The notes beneath the pieces are model-generated. The model searched no databases. It saw only the letters and a list, made by a program, of their open reading frames with translations, and was not told the origin of the DNA. This document shows positions 43,369-52,102 of a stretch of 64,000 bases of DNA, in pieces. The translations under genes and the position numbers were made by a program. The stretch spans positions 62,001-126,000 of the forward strand of contig NZ_BCTY01000005.1 in the NCBI RefSeq assembly GCF_001591005.1. The letters run 5' to 3'. The stretch is from Sphingomonas sanguinis NBRC 13937. GTDB taxonomy: Bacteria; Pseudomonadota; Alphaproteobacteria; Sphingomonadales; Sphingomonadaceae. Each line of letters opens with the position of its first letter. Positions within the stretch are counted from its first letter, which is position 1.

Positions 43369-43386
43369 AATCGACTGAGACGATCA

Positions 43387-44289
43387 ATGGCCGCGACCTA
43401 CCTACCGACGTTGAAACAGCTGCAATATCTCGTGGCGCTGCAGGACCATGGCCATTTCGGCCGGGCGGCGGATGCGTGTTTCGTCACCCAGTCGACCCTG
43501 TCGGCGGGCCTGCGCGAGCTGGAGACGCTGATCGGCGTGACGCTGGTCGAGCGGACGCGCCGCGTGGTACGTTTTACGCCGCTGGGCGAACGGATCGCCG
43601 ACAAGGCGCGGCGGGTCCTGCGCGAGGCGGACGAGCTGGGCGATATGGCCCGCGCAGCCGGGCGCCCCTTGTCCGGCGAGATGCGCATGTCGGTCATTCC
43701 GACCATCGCGCCCTTCATGCTGCCCCGCATCCTGCCGCGCCTGCGCCGCGACTATCCCGACCTGAAACTGTTTCTGCGCGAGGAGCCGAGCGGCCCGGCG
43801 TGCGAGCGGCTGCACAATGGTCGCACCGACTGCGTGCTGCTCGCCCTACCCTTCGCCTGCGGAGAGGTGACGGCCGAGCCTCTGTTCGACGACCGGCTGT
43901 TCGTCGCCTTCCCTACGGACGACGACAACGCGCCGCCGGCCGCCATTCCGGCCGCCGCGATCGACGAGACCCGGCTGCTGCTGCTGGAGGACGGGCATTG
44001 CCTGAAGGACCATGCGCTTGCCGCGTGCAACCGGCCAGAGCTGCGGGCCGAGGCGACGATGCTGGGCACGTCGCTGCACACCATCGTCCAGATGGTCGAT
44101 AACGGCCTGGGCATGACGATGCTGCCCGAAATGGCGCTGCGAGCGGGGATATTGGAGAATACGAACATCACCGCCCGCCCGCTCGATGCGGAAAATGCGA
44201 TGCGCAAGATCGCGCTTGTCTGGCGACGCGCCAGCCCGCGCGAAAAGGACTTCCGCCTGCTTGCCCAGGTGTTCGCCGAAGCGGCCTGA
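43387..44289 (+). CDS. oxyR: Hydrogen peroxide-sensing regulator OxyR
   Basis: A 300-aa LysR-family activator. The DNA-binding domain covers residues 1-65 (LPTLKQLQYLVALQDHGHFGRAADACFVTQSTLSAGLRELE). The redox pair is kept: LLEDGHCLKDHALAACN contains Cys205 and Cys214 with the same nine-residue spacing as Cys199/Cys208 of E. coli OxyR, and the following LGTSLHTIVQMVDNGLGMTMLP is typical. Position opposite ahpC supports the assignment. ATG 43387 is chosen; the frame is open 21 codons upstream inside the likely operator. A fasciclin gene follows after 32 bp. Confidence 0.95.
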   Translation: MAATYLPTLKQLQYLVALQDHGHFGRAADACFVTQSTLSAGLRELETLIGVTLVERTRRVVRFTPLGERIADKARRVLREADELGDMARAAGRPLSGEMRMSVIPTIAPFMLPRILPRLRRDYPDLKLFLREEPSGPACERLHNGRTDCVLLALPFACGEVTAEPLFDDRLFVAFPTDDDNAPPAAIPAAAIDETRLLLLEDGHCLKDHALAACNRPELRAEATMLGTSLHTIVQMVDNGLGMTMLPEMALRAGILENTNITARPLDAENAMRKIALVWRRASPREKDFRLLAQVFAEAA

Positions 44290-44321
44290 GCGCCCCCAGC
44301 CATCCGAAGGAGATTTCGCCC

Positions 44322-44942
44322 ATGACCCTCAACACACGGCACACCATCGCCCTGTTGCCGATCATTGCCCTGATCAGCCTTGGCGGCTGCGCGGGCGGGC
44401 GGAATGAGCGCGAGGCGCCCGTCACACCCTCCGTCACGGCGCCCGTGGAAGCCCCCATGCCCGCGCCGACCGACCAGCCCATGGCCCCGACCCGGACCAT
44501 CCTGGACAATGCGGCGGCCACCGGATCGCTGTCGTCCTTCGTGGCGGCGGTCCGTGCCGCTGGCCTCGCCACCACGCTGGCAAGCCCCGGGCCGTACACG
44601 GTGTTCGCGCCCTCGAACGAAGCCTTTGGTCGCCTGGCCCCCGGCGTGCTCGACCAGCTGTTGCAACCCGCCAATCGCGTATCCTTGGTGCGGGTGATCC
44701 GTTTCCACATGGTGCCCGGTACGATCGGCGTCGCGGAGCTCCAGCGGCGGATCGCGGCGGGCAACGGCACCGCGACCCTGATGACCGTGCAGGGCGAGCC
44801 TCTGACCGTCACCATGACCCAGTCGGTCATCACCCTGACCGATGCCAGCGGCAACAAGAGCTATGTCGAGGCGGGCGATATGGCCCAGGCGAACGGCGTG
44901 GTTCACATCGTCAATGGTGTCTTGGTGCCAAAACTCGATTAA
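44322..44942 (+). CDS. Fasciclin-domain lipoprotein
   Basis: A 206-aa precursor with a lipoprotein signal (TIALLPIIALISLGGCAGG, lipobox LGGC), a Pro-rich spacer (residues 30-60) and one fasciclin (FAS1) domain: SLSSFVAAVRAAGL, GPYTVFAPSNEAFGRL (H1 motif), LVRVIRFHMVPGTI with the conserved FHMVPG, and the C-terminal GVVHIVNGVLVP. FAS1 domains mediate adhesion or bind small ligands. GAAGGAG lies upstream of the ATG. It is the first of two adjacent FAS1 genes and lies 32 bp after oxyR. Confidence 0.9.
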   Translation: MTLNTRHTIALLPIIALISLGGCAGGRNEREAPVTPSVTAPVEAPMPAPTDQPMAPTRTILDNAAATGSLSSFVAAVRAAGLATTLASPGPYTVFAPSNEAFGRLAPGVLDQLLQPANRVSLVRVIRFHMVPGTIGVAELQRRIAAGNGTATLMTVQGEPLTVTMTQSVITLTDASGNKSYVEAGDMAQANGVVHIVNGVLVPKLD

Positions 44943-44955
44943 GTGCGTTACTCCC

Positions 44956-44995
44956 GGCAGGACGGCCGTTTCGGTTGCCGAACGGCTGGCCTGCC
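44956..44995 (+). other. Strong hairpin between the two fasciclin genes
   Basis: GGCAGG...CCTGCC enclosing GCCGTTTCGG-TTG-CCGAACGGC, a long interrupted stem. No real T tract follows (CTTCCACC), so it may be an attenuator or mRNA-stabilising element rather than a full terminator. Confidence 0.5.
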
Positions 44996-45055
44996 CTTCC
45001 ACCTGCGGCGCGACGCGATCTCGCTCCGCCGCCCGAAGAACGGGAGTATGCTTTC

Positions 45056-45667
45056 ATGCTGAAGACCCTTGCTATCCTCGCGACCGCCACCGCCCTGACC
45101 AGCGCCGGTGCGGCGGTTGCCCAGACCACCACGGCGCCTGCGGCTCCGGCCCAGACGATGCCCGCCCCCGCCACAACGCCGGCCGCTCCGGCGACCGCGA
45201 CGCCCGCCGCGACCGGCAATGTCGTTCAGGTTCTCGCCGCGACCCCGGATCGCAGCACGCTGGCCAAGCTGGTGACGACTGCCGGTCTGGATACCGATCT
45301 GGCGGGCCCGGGCCCGTTCACTGTCTTTGCCCCTAGCAACGAGGCGTTCAGCCGCATGCCGGCGGGCGCGCTCGACAATCTGAGCAAGCCGGCGAACAAA
45401 CCGGTGTTGGCGACGATCCTGAAATACCATGTCGTCTCGGGCAAGCTGACCGCCGAGCAGCTGAAGGCGCAGATTGCGGCGGGCAACGGCACCGCGACGC
45501 TGACCACGCTGGCGGGCCAGCCGCTGACCGCGCAGCTGGGCCCGAACGGCAATATCATGCTGACCGACGTCAACGGCCAGAAGGCCTATGTCGACAAAGC
45601 CGATGTGGATGCGACCAACGGCGTCGTCCATCTGACCAACGGCATCAACGTGCCCAAGATCGGCTGA
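45056..45667 (+). CDS. Secreted fasciclin-domain protein
   Basis: A 203-aa precursor with a Sec signal peptide (MLKTLAILATATALTSAGAAVAQ), an Ala/Pro/Thr-rich linker (residues 24-58) and one FAS1 domain: TLAKLVTTAGLDTDLAGPGPFTVFAPSNEAFSRM, VLATILKYHVVSGKLTAEQL and GVVHLTNGINVPKIG. It shares AAGNGTATL and the closing block with the preceding gene, so the two arose by tandem duplication, one lipidated and one soluble. ATG 45056 has GGGAG 9 bases upstream. A strong terminator follows. Confidence 0.9.
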   Translation: MLKTLAILATATALTSAGAAVAQTTTAPAAPAQTMPAPATTPAAPATATPAATGNVVQVLAATPDRSTLAKLVTTAGLDTDLAGPGPFTVFAPSNEAFSRMPAGALDNLSKPANKPVLATILKYHVVSGKLTAEQLKAQIAAGNGTATLTTLAGQPLTAQLGPNGNIMLTDVNGQKAYVDKADVDATNGVVHLTNGINVPKIG

Positions 45668-45694
45668 TCGGTCCCAAAGGATCGCATTGGGAAA

Positions 45695-45720
45695 GGCGGG
45701 GCTTCGGCTCCGCCTTTTTT
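45695..45720 (+). terminator. Rho-independent terminator after the fasciclin genes
   Basis: Perfect 8-bp stem GGCGGGGC-TTCG-GCTCCGCC (45695-45714) with a stable UUCG tetraloop, then six T. The last T residues overlap the stop codon of the convergent moaE gene. Confidence 0.92.
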
Positions 45721-46168
45721 ATGGGGCCTGGGTGCTCCAGCGCTCGGCCGCCGCCGTGTCGCTCTCCCGCGCCTCGATCCAGCGGGCGTCTTCGCCCCGC
45801 GTCTCGCGCTTCCAGAACGGAGCGTCGGTCTTCAACCGGTCGATCAGATAGGCACAGGCGTCCAGCGCATCGCGGCGGTGCGGCGCAGCGGTCAGGACCA
45901 GGACGATACGCTCGCCCGGCCGCATCGGGCCGACCCGGTGGACGATCGTCGCCGCCTGAAGCGACCAGCGTTCGGTCGCCAGTCGGGCGATGCGGTCGAG
46001 CGCCGCCTCGGTCGCGCCGGGATAATGTTCCAGCTCCAGCTGGTCGACGCCGTCATCGGCTCGCACCAGCCCGCAAAAGCTCGCCACCGCGCCGACATCG
46101 CCGGTCTCGACCCGCTCCGTCTCGCCCGCCAGATCGATGGGATCGCGCGATATCAGAATGCGGATCAT
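45719..46168 (-). CDS. moaE: Molybdopterin synthase catalytic subunit MoaE
   Basis: Large subunit of molybdopterin synthase, which inserts sulfur into precursor Z for the molybdenum cofactor. The 149-aa chain shows GAVASFCGLVR, LELEHYPGATEAALDRIA, HRVGPMRPGERIVLVLTAAPHR and the active-site YLIDRLKTDAPFWKRE with the conserved Lys residues. It begins at 46168 with a 4-base ATGA overlap with moaD. The stop codon uses the end of the fasciclin terminator. Confidence 0.95.
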   Translation of the reverse strand: MIRILISRDPIDLAGETERVETGDVGAVASFCGLVRADDGVDQLELEHYPGATEAALDRIARLATERWSLQAATIVHRVGPMRPGERIVLVLTAAPHRRDALDACAYLIDRLKTDAPFWKRETRGEDARWIEARESDTAAAERWSTQAP

Positions 46169-46422
46169 CCGCCGGTCACCGGCGGGAAGATCGCCACCTC
46201 ACGCGCGCCGATAATCGAGGCCTCCGGCCCGACAAAATTCTGGTCGACCGCCGCGCGCAACCGCTCGGGCTCAGCCATTGCCTCGGCATAGCCGCCGCCT
46301 CGCGCGGCCAGCCAGCGGACCAACTGCGCCACCGTCGTGACCTCCGGGGGAAGCACGACCGACTCCTCGGCCTGCCCGATCCGTTCCCGGACCCAGGCGA
46401 AATACAGGATCGTCAGCGTCAT
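46165..46422 (-). CDS. moaD: Molybdopterin synthase sulfur carrier subunit MoaD
   Basis: An 85-aa ubiquitin-like sulfur carrier. It ends with the Gly-Gly tail (PPVTGG) that becomes the thiocarboxylate, and the start TLTILYFAWVRERIG is the typical first strand. It pairs with MoaE, encoded next with a 4-base overlap, and its ATG shares one base with the pgsA stop (TGATG), so pgsA-moaD-moaE form one transcript. No other molybdopterin genes lie in the window. Confidence 0.93.
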   Translation of the reverse strand: MTLTILYFAWVRERIGQAEESVVLPPEVTTVAQLVRWLAARGGGYAEAMAEPERLRAAVDQNFVGPEASIIGAREVAIFPPVTGG

Positions 46423-46976
46423 CAGCTATCCATATGCTTGAGGCCGACGCGCAGATAATCCCAACCCGTGACGATGGTCAGCACCGCCGCACCCCACAGG
46501 GCCGCCAGCGCCGCGATGTGCAGCCAGGGCCAGCCCGGCAATGCTCCGCCCAGGATCAGACCGCCCAGCGCGACGAGCTGCAGCGTCGTCTTCCACTTGG
46601 CGAGCCGCGAGACGGGGACCGACACCTGCAACTGCGCCAGGAACTCGCGCAGGCCCGACACCGCGATCTCGCGCAGCAGGATGACGAGGCCGGCAATCAC
46701 ACTCCACCCGCTCAGCACCTGCACCGCGACCAGCACCAGGATGACCGAGGCGACCATGATCTTGTCGGCGATGGGATCGAGGAAGACACCCAGCTTCGAC
46801 ACCGCGCCCTGCGCCCGCGCCAGATAGCCATCGAAATAATCGGTGATGCCCATCAGGCAGTAGAGGAAGAAGGCGATGCCATAGCCCAGCGCCCAGTCGG
46901 GCTGCCACAACAGCCCCGCGAGCAGCGGCACGGCCAGGATTCGCGAAAGCGTCAACAGATTGGGCAGCGTCAGCAT
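46422..46976 (-). CDS. pgsA: CDP-diacylglycerol-glycerol-3-phosphate phosphatidyltransferase
   Basis: Makes phosphatidylglycerophosphate, precursor of phosphatidylglycerol and cardiolipin. The 184-aa protein has about five membrane helices and the CDP-alcohol phosphotransferase motif DYFDGYLARAQGAVSKLGVFLDPIADK (D-x2-DG-x2-AR-x8-G-x3-D-x3-D), followed by LREIAVSGLREFLA. The start MLTLPNLLTLSRI at 46976 is typical; a longer frame upstream is unlikely. A GAAGG site precedes it. The next gene on the other strand (MFS, LplT-like) also concerns phospholipids in its family. Confidence 0.95.
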   Translation of the reverse strand: MLTLPNLLTLSRILAVPLLAGLLWQPDWALGYGIAFFLYCLMGITDYFDGYLARAQGAVSKLGVFLDPIADKIMVASVILVLVAVQVLSGWSVIAGLVILLREIAVSGLREFLAQLQVSVPVSRLAKWKTTLQLVALGGLILGGALPGWPWLHIAALAALWGAAVLTIVTGWDYLRVGLKHMDS

Positions 46977-47090
46977 GACGCCTTCTAACCGCTCCCTCGC
47001 GCATGACAAACCGCTTTAACCGGTTGGCGATGCGCCACCGCATGGTTATGTTGGCGTCATCCTGTTGCCACGATCGGGCCATTTTTCGTT

Positions 47091-48401
47091 ATGCTCAATG
47101 CCCTCGGGCTTCTCAAGCGGCGCCGGTTCCTGCCGCTGTTCACCACCCAGTTCCTTGGCGCGTTCAATGACAATCTGTTCAAGACATCGATGGTGTTGTT
47201 CGCCACCTATGCGATCTTCAACGACGCCCATGCCGAGGCGAACTTCAACGCGCTGGCGACCGGCCTGTCGATCGTGCCGTTCGTGCTGCTGTCCGCGCTG
47301 TCGGGACAGCTGGCGGATAGCCATGACAAGGCGCGGATCATCCGCATCGTGAAGACGGCCGAGATCGGCATCATGATCGTCGGTGCCCTCGGCCTGATGA
47401 TCGCCAAGGCTGGCTATATCAATCTGGGCCTGGGCCTGATGCTGGGCACCGTGCTGGCGCTGGGCGTGCATTCGACCTTTTTCGGGCCGATCAAATACGC
47501 GATCCTGCCCCAGCATCTGGAGCCCGACGATATCCTGGGCGGCACCGGCCTGGTCGAGGCGGGGACCTACCTCGCCATCCTGCTCGGCACGGTGGTCGCA
47601 GGCTGGGTGCCGATCGAGGTCGCGGCCGGGGGCGTTCTGGTCGTTGCAGTGCTGGGCTGGTTCACCGCGCGGCAGGTCCCGCCCGCCCCGCGCGAGGGGC
47701 CGCCGCTCAAGCTGAACTTCAATCCCTTCACCGCATCATGGCGGCTGATCGCAGCGACACTGCATATCCGGCGGCTGTTCCTGGCCATCGTCGCGATCAG
47801 CTTCTTCTGGACGATCGGGTCGGTCCTGATCATCGTCTTCCCACCGTTGGTGAAGAACGTGCTGACCGCCGACAAGGAAGTCGCCAGCCTGGCCATTGCG
47901 ATCTTCTCGATCGGCGTGGCGATCGGATCAGTGGTCATCAACACGATGCTGAAGGGTGAGATTTCGGCGCGCTATTCGCCGGTCTCGGTTATCGCCATGG
48001 GCGCCTTCGTCGTCCTGTTCTCGATCCTCTGCCGCAACTGGACCCCGGCCCCCGACGGCGGCCTGTACAGCTGGCAGGCGTTTCTGGCGGAGCCGCGCGC
48101 CATTGGCATCCTGGCTACGCTGCTCGCCATCGCCACGACGGGCGGCATGTTCGTCGTGCCGCTTTACGCCTTTCTGACCACCACGGTGGAAAAGGACCAG
48201 ACCGCGCGGACCGTGGCGGCCAACAACATCGTCAACTGCTTTGCGATGACCATCGGTTCGGCCGCCGTGTTGGGGATCAGCGCGGCGGGCGTCACGCCGG
48301 AGGACATGTTGTTTCTCGTCGCGGGCATGTGCCTGGTCTCGGCCTGGCTGGCGCTTCGCCTGCACCGCGCCTGCGACGATGGCTGCGTCAGGCCCGCCTG
48401 A
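47091..48401 (+). CDS. MFS transporter, lysophospholipid-transporter (LplT)-like
   Basis: A 436-aa twelve-helix major facilitator protein. The N-terminus FLPLFTTQFLGAFNDNLFKTSMV is the signature of the LplT/Aas MFS domain, which flips lysophospholipids across the inner membrane, and SGQLADSHDKARIIR is the loop 2-3 motif. The acyltransferase domain found in Aas fusions is absent. It is divergent from pgsA (114-bp gap). Its stop lies in an 8-bp inverted repeat shared with the opposing small gene. Confidence 0.85.
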   Translation: MLNALGLLKRRRFLPLFTTQFLGAFNDNLFKTSMVLFATYAIFNDAHAEANFNALATGLSIVPFVLLSALSGQLADSHDKARIIRIVKTAEIGIMIVGALGLMIAKAGYINLGLGLMLGTVLALGVHSTFFGPIKYAILPQHLEPDDILGGTGLVEAGTYLAILLGTVVAGWVPIEVAAGGVLVVAVLGWFTARQVPPAPREGPPLKLNFNPFTASWRLIAATLHIRRLFLAIVAISFFWTIGSVLIIVFPPLVKNVLTADKEVASLAIAIFSIGVAIGSVVINTMLKGEISARYSPVSVIAMGAFVVLFSILCRNWTPAPDGGLYSWQAFLAEPRAIGILATLLAIATTGGMFVVPLYAFLTTTVEKDQTARTVAANNIVNCFAMTIGSAAVLGISAAGVTPEDMLFLVAGMCLVSAWLALRLHRACDDGCVRPA

Positions 48402-48423
48402 CCGGCCAGGCGCGACCGGTCAG
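48398..48423. other. Hairpin shared by two converging stop codons
   Basis: CTGACCGG-N10-CCGGTCAG, perfect 8-bp stem. The TGA of the MFS gene (48399-48401) and the TGA of the opposing 55-aa ORF (48420-48422) both lie in its arms. No T tract on either side. Confidence 0.45.
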
Positions 48424-48587
48424 AACAGGAAGCTGTAGATACAGACGAAGAAGGCGGTGAAGCTGAGGACGAACAGGCGCAGGTCCTGGTCGTCATCCCG
48501 GCGGCTGCGCATCGGCGCAGGGGGCGGGAGCGAGCGCCGGAAGGGGTGGCGGGCGGCTTCGTTGGTCAGGATGAGGCGACGTCTCAT
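48420..48587 (-). CDS. 55-aa membrane peptide, unknown
   Basis: ORF from ATG 48587 to TGA 48420. The first 35 residues are basic and Pro-rich (MRRRLILTNEAARHPFRRS...RSRRDDDQD) and the last 20 form one hydrophobic helix (LRLFVLSFTAFFVCIYSFLF) reaching the C-terminus, so it would be a tail-anchored inner-membrane peptide. No strong ribosome-binding site is visible. It is convergent with the MFS gene. The remaining gap up to 48682 holds nothing I can name. Confidence 0.5.
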   Translation of the reverse strand: MRRRLILTNEAARHPFRRSLPPPAPMRSRRDDDQDLRLFVLSFTAFFVCIYSFLF

Positions 48588-48682
48588 GGCGTCGTGTTAA
48601 CGGATCATTCACCATTTCGGCGCGGGCGAATTGGCGCGCCACCTGTACCCGCTGCCCCGTTTAGGGACAGCGGGCCAAGCAC

Positions 48683-50386
48683 TTAATGGTCGTGGGCGGA
48701 GGCTGCGCCGATGCCGGTTTCGGAGCGCACGCGCTGCGCCGGATAGCCCGCCTTATCGACCGCCGCACGGCCGCTGCTGTCGGTGATCGACACCAGCCAG
48801 ATGGTCAGGAAGGCCAGCGGCATCGAGAAGATCGTCGGCGATCCATAAGGGAAGATCGGCGCGGCATGGCCCAGCACGGTCACCCAAATTGCGGGCGACA
48901 GGATGGTCAGGACCAGCGCGGTCAGCAGCCCGACCAGGCCGCCCGCGACCACGCCCCGCGTCGTGCAACCCGACCAAAGCAGCGACAGGAACAGCACCGG
49001 GAAATTGGCCGACGCCGCCAGCGCGAAAGCCAGGCTGACCATGAAGGCGACGTTCTGCTTCTCAAACAAAATGCCGAGCAGGATCGCGATGACGGCCAGT
49101 ACCAGCACGGTGATCCGCGACACCTTCAGTTCGGACGCGGAGTCCGCTTTCCCCTTCTTGATGACCGTGGCGTACAAATCATGACTGACCGCGGAAGCGC
49201 CCGACAGGGTAAGCCCCGCCACCACCGCCAAAATGGTCGCAAAGGCCACGGCGGAGATGAAGCCCAGGAACAGGTTGCCGCCGACCGCCTGCGCCAGATG
49301 GATCGCCGCCATGTTGCTACCGCCGCGAAGCGCCCCGTCGGCATCGAGGAAGCCTGGATCGGTCGCCACCAGCACGATCGCCCCGAACCCGATGACGAAG
49401 GTCAGGATGTAGAAATAGCCGATCCAGCCCGTCGCCCACAGCACCGAGCTGCGCGCCGCCTTGGCGTTGGGCACAGTGAAGAAGCGCATCAAGATGTGCG
49501 GCAGACCTGCCGTGCCGAACATCAGCGCGGCCCCGATCGAGATGGCGGACACCGGGTCCTTGATGAACCCGCCCGGCCCCATGATCCCGCGCCCCTTGGC
49601 AACGGCTTCGTCGGGCCCGGCTCCGGCCAGGGCGGCCAGCGCCGTCTTCACGTCGACCGCACGGGCGAACAGCGCCTCGGGGCTGAAACCGAAACGTGCC
49701 AGCACCGCGATCGCCATGAAGCTGGCGGCGCCGAGCAGCATCATCGCCTTGACGATCTGAACCCAGGTGGTCGCGGTCATTCCGCCGAACAGGACGTACA
49801 TCGTCATCAGCACGCCGACGATGATCACCGCATAGCCATAGGGAAGGCCGAAAAGCAGCCGGATCAACTGCCCTGCCCCCACCATCTGCGCGATCAGGTA
49901 GAACAGGACGACCAGCAGCGTTGAACAGGCCGCGACCATCCGCACCGGCGTCTGCGCAAAGCGGAACGAGGCGACATCGGCAAAGGTAAAGCTCCCCAGA
50001 TTGCGCAACCGCTCGGCCATCAGGAACAACAGGATCGGCCAGCCGACCAGGAAGCCGATCGAATAGATCAGCCCGTCATATCCATCGGCATAGATCTGCG
50101 CGGAGATGCCGAGGAACGACGCCGCCGACATGAAATCCCCGGCAATGGCCAGGCCGTTCTGAAAGCCGGTGATACCGCCGCCCGCCGTATAGAAGTCCGA
50201 CGCCGTCCGCGTCCGCCGCGCCGCCCAACGGGTGATGGCGAGCGTCAGGGCGACGAAGGCGGCGAACATGCCGATCGCGGTCCAGTTCGTCGCCTGCTGC
50301 ACCGCCGGACCGATGGCATGGGCGTGCGCCGCGGCCGGCAGCAACAGAGCGAGCGGCGCACCGAGCGCCAGGCACCGCGCCCTCAT
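48683..50386 (-). CDS. actP: Cation/acetate symporter
   Basis: A 567-aa sodium:solute symporter (SSS) family protein that imports acetate or short carboxylates. It has a signal-like first segment (residues 1-23), about 13 membrane helices, the SSS core [34 protein letters not shown], and [25 protein letters not shown], typical of ActP. The start overlaps the end of the DUF485 gene by 4 bases (ATGA), the usual yjcH-actP arrangement. It lies downstream of the DctBD-like genes in the same direction. Confidence 0.93.
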   Translation of the reverse strand: MRARCLALGAPLALLLPAAAHAHAIGPAVQQATNWTAIGMFAAFVALTLAITRWAARRTRTASDFYTAGGGITGFQNGLAIAGDFMSAASFLGISAQIYADGYDGLIYSIGFLVGWPILLFLMAERLRNLGSFTFADVASFRFAQTPVRMVAACSTLLVVLFYLIAQMVGAGQLIRLLFGLPYGYAVIIVGVLMTMYVLFGGMTATTWVQIVKAMMLLGAASFMAIAVLARFGFSPEALFARAVDVKTALAALAGAGPDEAVAKGRGIMGPGGFIKDPVSAISIGAALMFGTAGLPHILMRFFTVPNAKAARSSVLWATGWIGYFYILTFVIGFGAIVLVATDPGFLDADGALRGGSNMAAIHLAQAVGGNLFLGFISAVAFATILAVVAGLTLSGASAVSHDLYATVIKKGKADSASELKVSRITVLVLAVIAILLGILFEKQNVAFMVSLAFALAASANFPVLFLSLLWSGCTTRGVVAGGLVGLLTALVLTILSPAIWVTVLGHAAPIFPYGSPTIFSMPLAFLTIWLVSITDSSGRAAVDKAGYPAQRVRSETGIGAASAHDH

Positions 50387-50688
50387 GCGCCATATTCCGC
50401 ACGAAGCGCGTCGATCACCGGATCGAAGTCGCGATTGGCCCGCCAGACGTAAAGCCCGGTCAGCACGATCGCCAGGCCGATGACGCCCAGTCCGACCGGA
50501 ATGCCCCAGCTGGTCGCGCCGCCGCTGACCGAGCGGGCCAGCAACGCCTTGTCGAACGCAATGGTCAGGACGAAGCCGAAATAGACGATCAGCATGATCA
50601 GCGTCAGGATCGTGGTAAAGCGCCCTCGCCTGCGCACCAGCGCGACGTAGCGCGGATCGCGCGCCAGACGGTCTGCGGCCTCCTCCAT
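50383..50688 (-). CDS. DUF485 membrane protein (YjcH-like)
   Basis: A 101-aa inner-membrane protein with two helices (about 26-46 and 64-84) and the DUF485 hallmark [35 protein letters not shown]. The family nearly always precedes an ActP-type symporter and may be an accessory subunit. It overlaps actP by 4 bases. Upstream, 97 bp separate it from the DctD-like gene. Confidence 0.9.
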   Translation of the reverse strand: MEEAADRLARDPRYVALVRRRGRFTTILTLIMLIVYFGFVLTIAFDKALLARSVSGGATSWGIPVGLGVIGLAIVLTGLYVWRANRDFDPVIDALRAEYGA

Positions 50689-50785
50689 GGCATTCTCCTA
50701 AACCCCCGCGCCGATGGTCGGCGTCGTGGCGGTCATGCTCCCCCGCCCCCGCCCCCGCCCCGCCGTCAAGGGGAATGGGACGGAG

Positions 50786-52102
50786 TCAGGCGCGATGCGG
50801 ACGATAGGCGTTGAGGTCGATGCCGTGCCGGGCCACCTTGTCGTAAAAGGTCTTGCGCGGGATACCCAGGATAGCGAGCGCGGCGCGAACATCGCCCGCC
50901 ACCTCCTCCAGCACCGACCGGATCGTCGCCCCCTCGAACTGCTCGACGCGTTCGGGTAGCGGCAAGGGATCACCCGCCTCCTGCGCCTCGCCGAACAGGC
51001 CCAGCGCGACGCGGTTGGCATAGTTGCGGACCTCGCGGACATTGCCGGGCCAGTCATGCGACAGCAGCCGCGCCTGGATTGCCCCGTCGATCATCGGCAC
51101 CGGCCGCCCGAACCGCTCCGCCGCCTCGCGCAGGAAATGCGCGAACAGCAACGGCACGTCGGCGCGCCGTTCGCGCAGCGGGGGGACGCGAAGCCGAACT
51201 GCATCCAGGCGATAGAGCAGGTCGGCGCGGAACCGCCCCTCGACCACCGCCTGGGCCAGATCGGATTTGGCCGCCGCGACGATGCGCAGGTCGAGCACCT
51301 GCGGGTCTTCCGACCCGATCGCCCGCACCTCGCGCTCCTCCACGACGCGCAGCATCCGGCCCTGCAGCGCGGCACCCATGCTGTCCACCTCATCAAGGAA
51401 CAGCGTGCCGCGATGCGCCGCCGCGATCCGCCCCTGATGGCGACCAAGCGCCTGACCGAACAGCTCGTCCTCGGCGATGGCCTCGGGCAGTGCGGCACAG
51501 TCGACCGCGACGAAGGGCCGGGTCCGTCGTCCGCTCCAACGGTGAAGCAGCAGGGCGACCAGCTCCTTGCCGGTCCCCGTCTCTCCCTCCACCAGCACGT
51601 CGACATCGGCCTGGGCGACCTGGCGAACGGTGTCGCGCAAGCGCATCATCACCGGGGTTTCGCCAATCAGCGGATAGGCGCCTTGGGCCTCCTCCGCCGC
51701 ACGGCGCAGACGCCGATTGTCGAGGACCAGCCGCCGCATCTCCAACGCGCGTTCGGCACTGGCGATCAGATGGTCGGCCGCGAAGGGCTTGGCGACGAAA
51801 TCGAACACGCCCTGCTTCAGCGCGGCGACCGCCATCGGCACATCGCCATGCCCGGTCATCAGGATCACCGGTATCTCGGTATCGATCGCCGCCACGCGCC
51901 GGGCCAGCTCGATCCCGTCGATCCCCGGCATACGGATGTCGGACACGACCATGCCCGGAAAGTCGGCGGTGATCGCCTCCAGCGCGGATAGCGGATCGCC
52001 ATGCGCCTCGACATCGATCCCGGCGAGCTCGAAGGACTGGGCCAGCGCCTGGCGCAGCACGGTGTCGTCATCGACCAGCAGGACGCGCAACGCCTCGCTC
52101 AT
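50786..52102 (-). CDS. DctD-like response regulator lacking the GAFTGA loop
   Basis: A 438-aa three-domain regulator: REC (acceptor Asp55 in VVSDIRMPG; Lys in VAKPFAA), AAA+ domain with Walker A GETGTGKE, Walker B GTLFLDEVDS and the arginine region RFRADLLYRLDAVRLRVPPLRER, and a Fis-type HTH (DVRAALAILGIPRKTFYDKV). Normally ELFG is followed by a stretch containing GAFTGA that contacts sigma-54. Here ELFGQALGRHQGRIAAAHRGTLFLDE lacks that loop entirely, so it probably does not work through sigma-54. It overlaps the sensor gene by 4 bases, so they are a pair. Confidence 0.9.
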   Translation of the reverse strand: MSEALRVLLVDDDTVLRQALAQSFELAGIDVEAHGDPLSALEAITADFPGMVVSDIRMPGIDGIELARRVAAIDTEIPVILMTGHGDVPMAVAALKQGVFDFVAKPFAADHLIASAERALEMRRLVLDNRRLRRAAEEAQGAYPLIGETPVMMRLRDTVRQVAQADVDVLVEGETGTGKELVALLLHRWSGRRTRPFVAVDCAALPEAIAEDELFGQALGRHQGRIAAAHRGTLFLDEVDSMGAALQGRMLRVVEEREVRAIGSEDPQVLDLRIVAAAKSDLAQAVVEGRFRADLLYRLDAVRLRVPPLRERRADVPLLFAHFLREAAERFGRPVPMIDGAIQARLLSHDWPGNVREVRNYANRVALGLFGEAQEAGDPLPLPERVEQFEGATIRSVLEEVAGDVRAALAILGIPRKTFYDKVARHGIDLNAYRPHRA

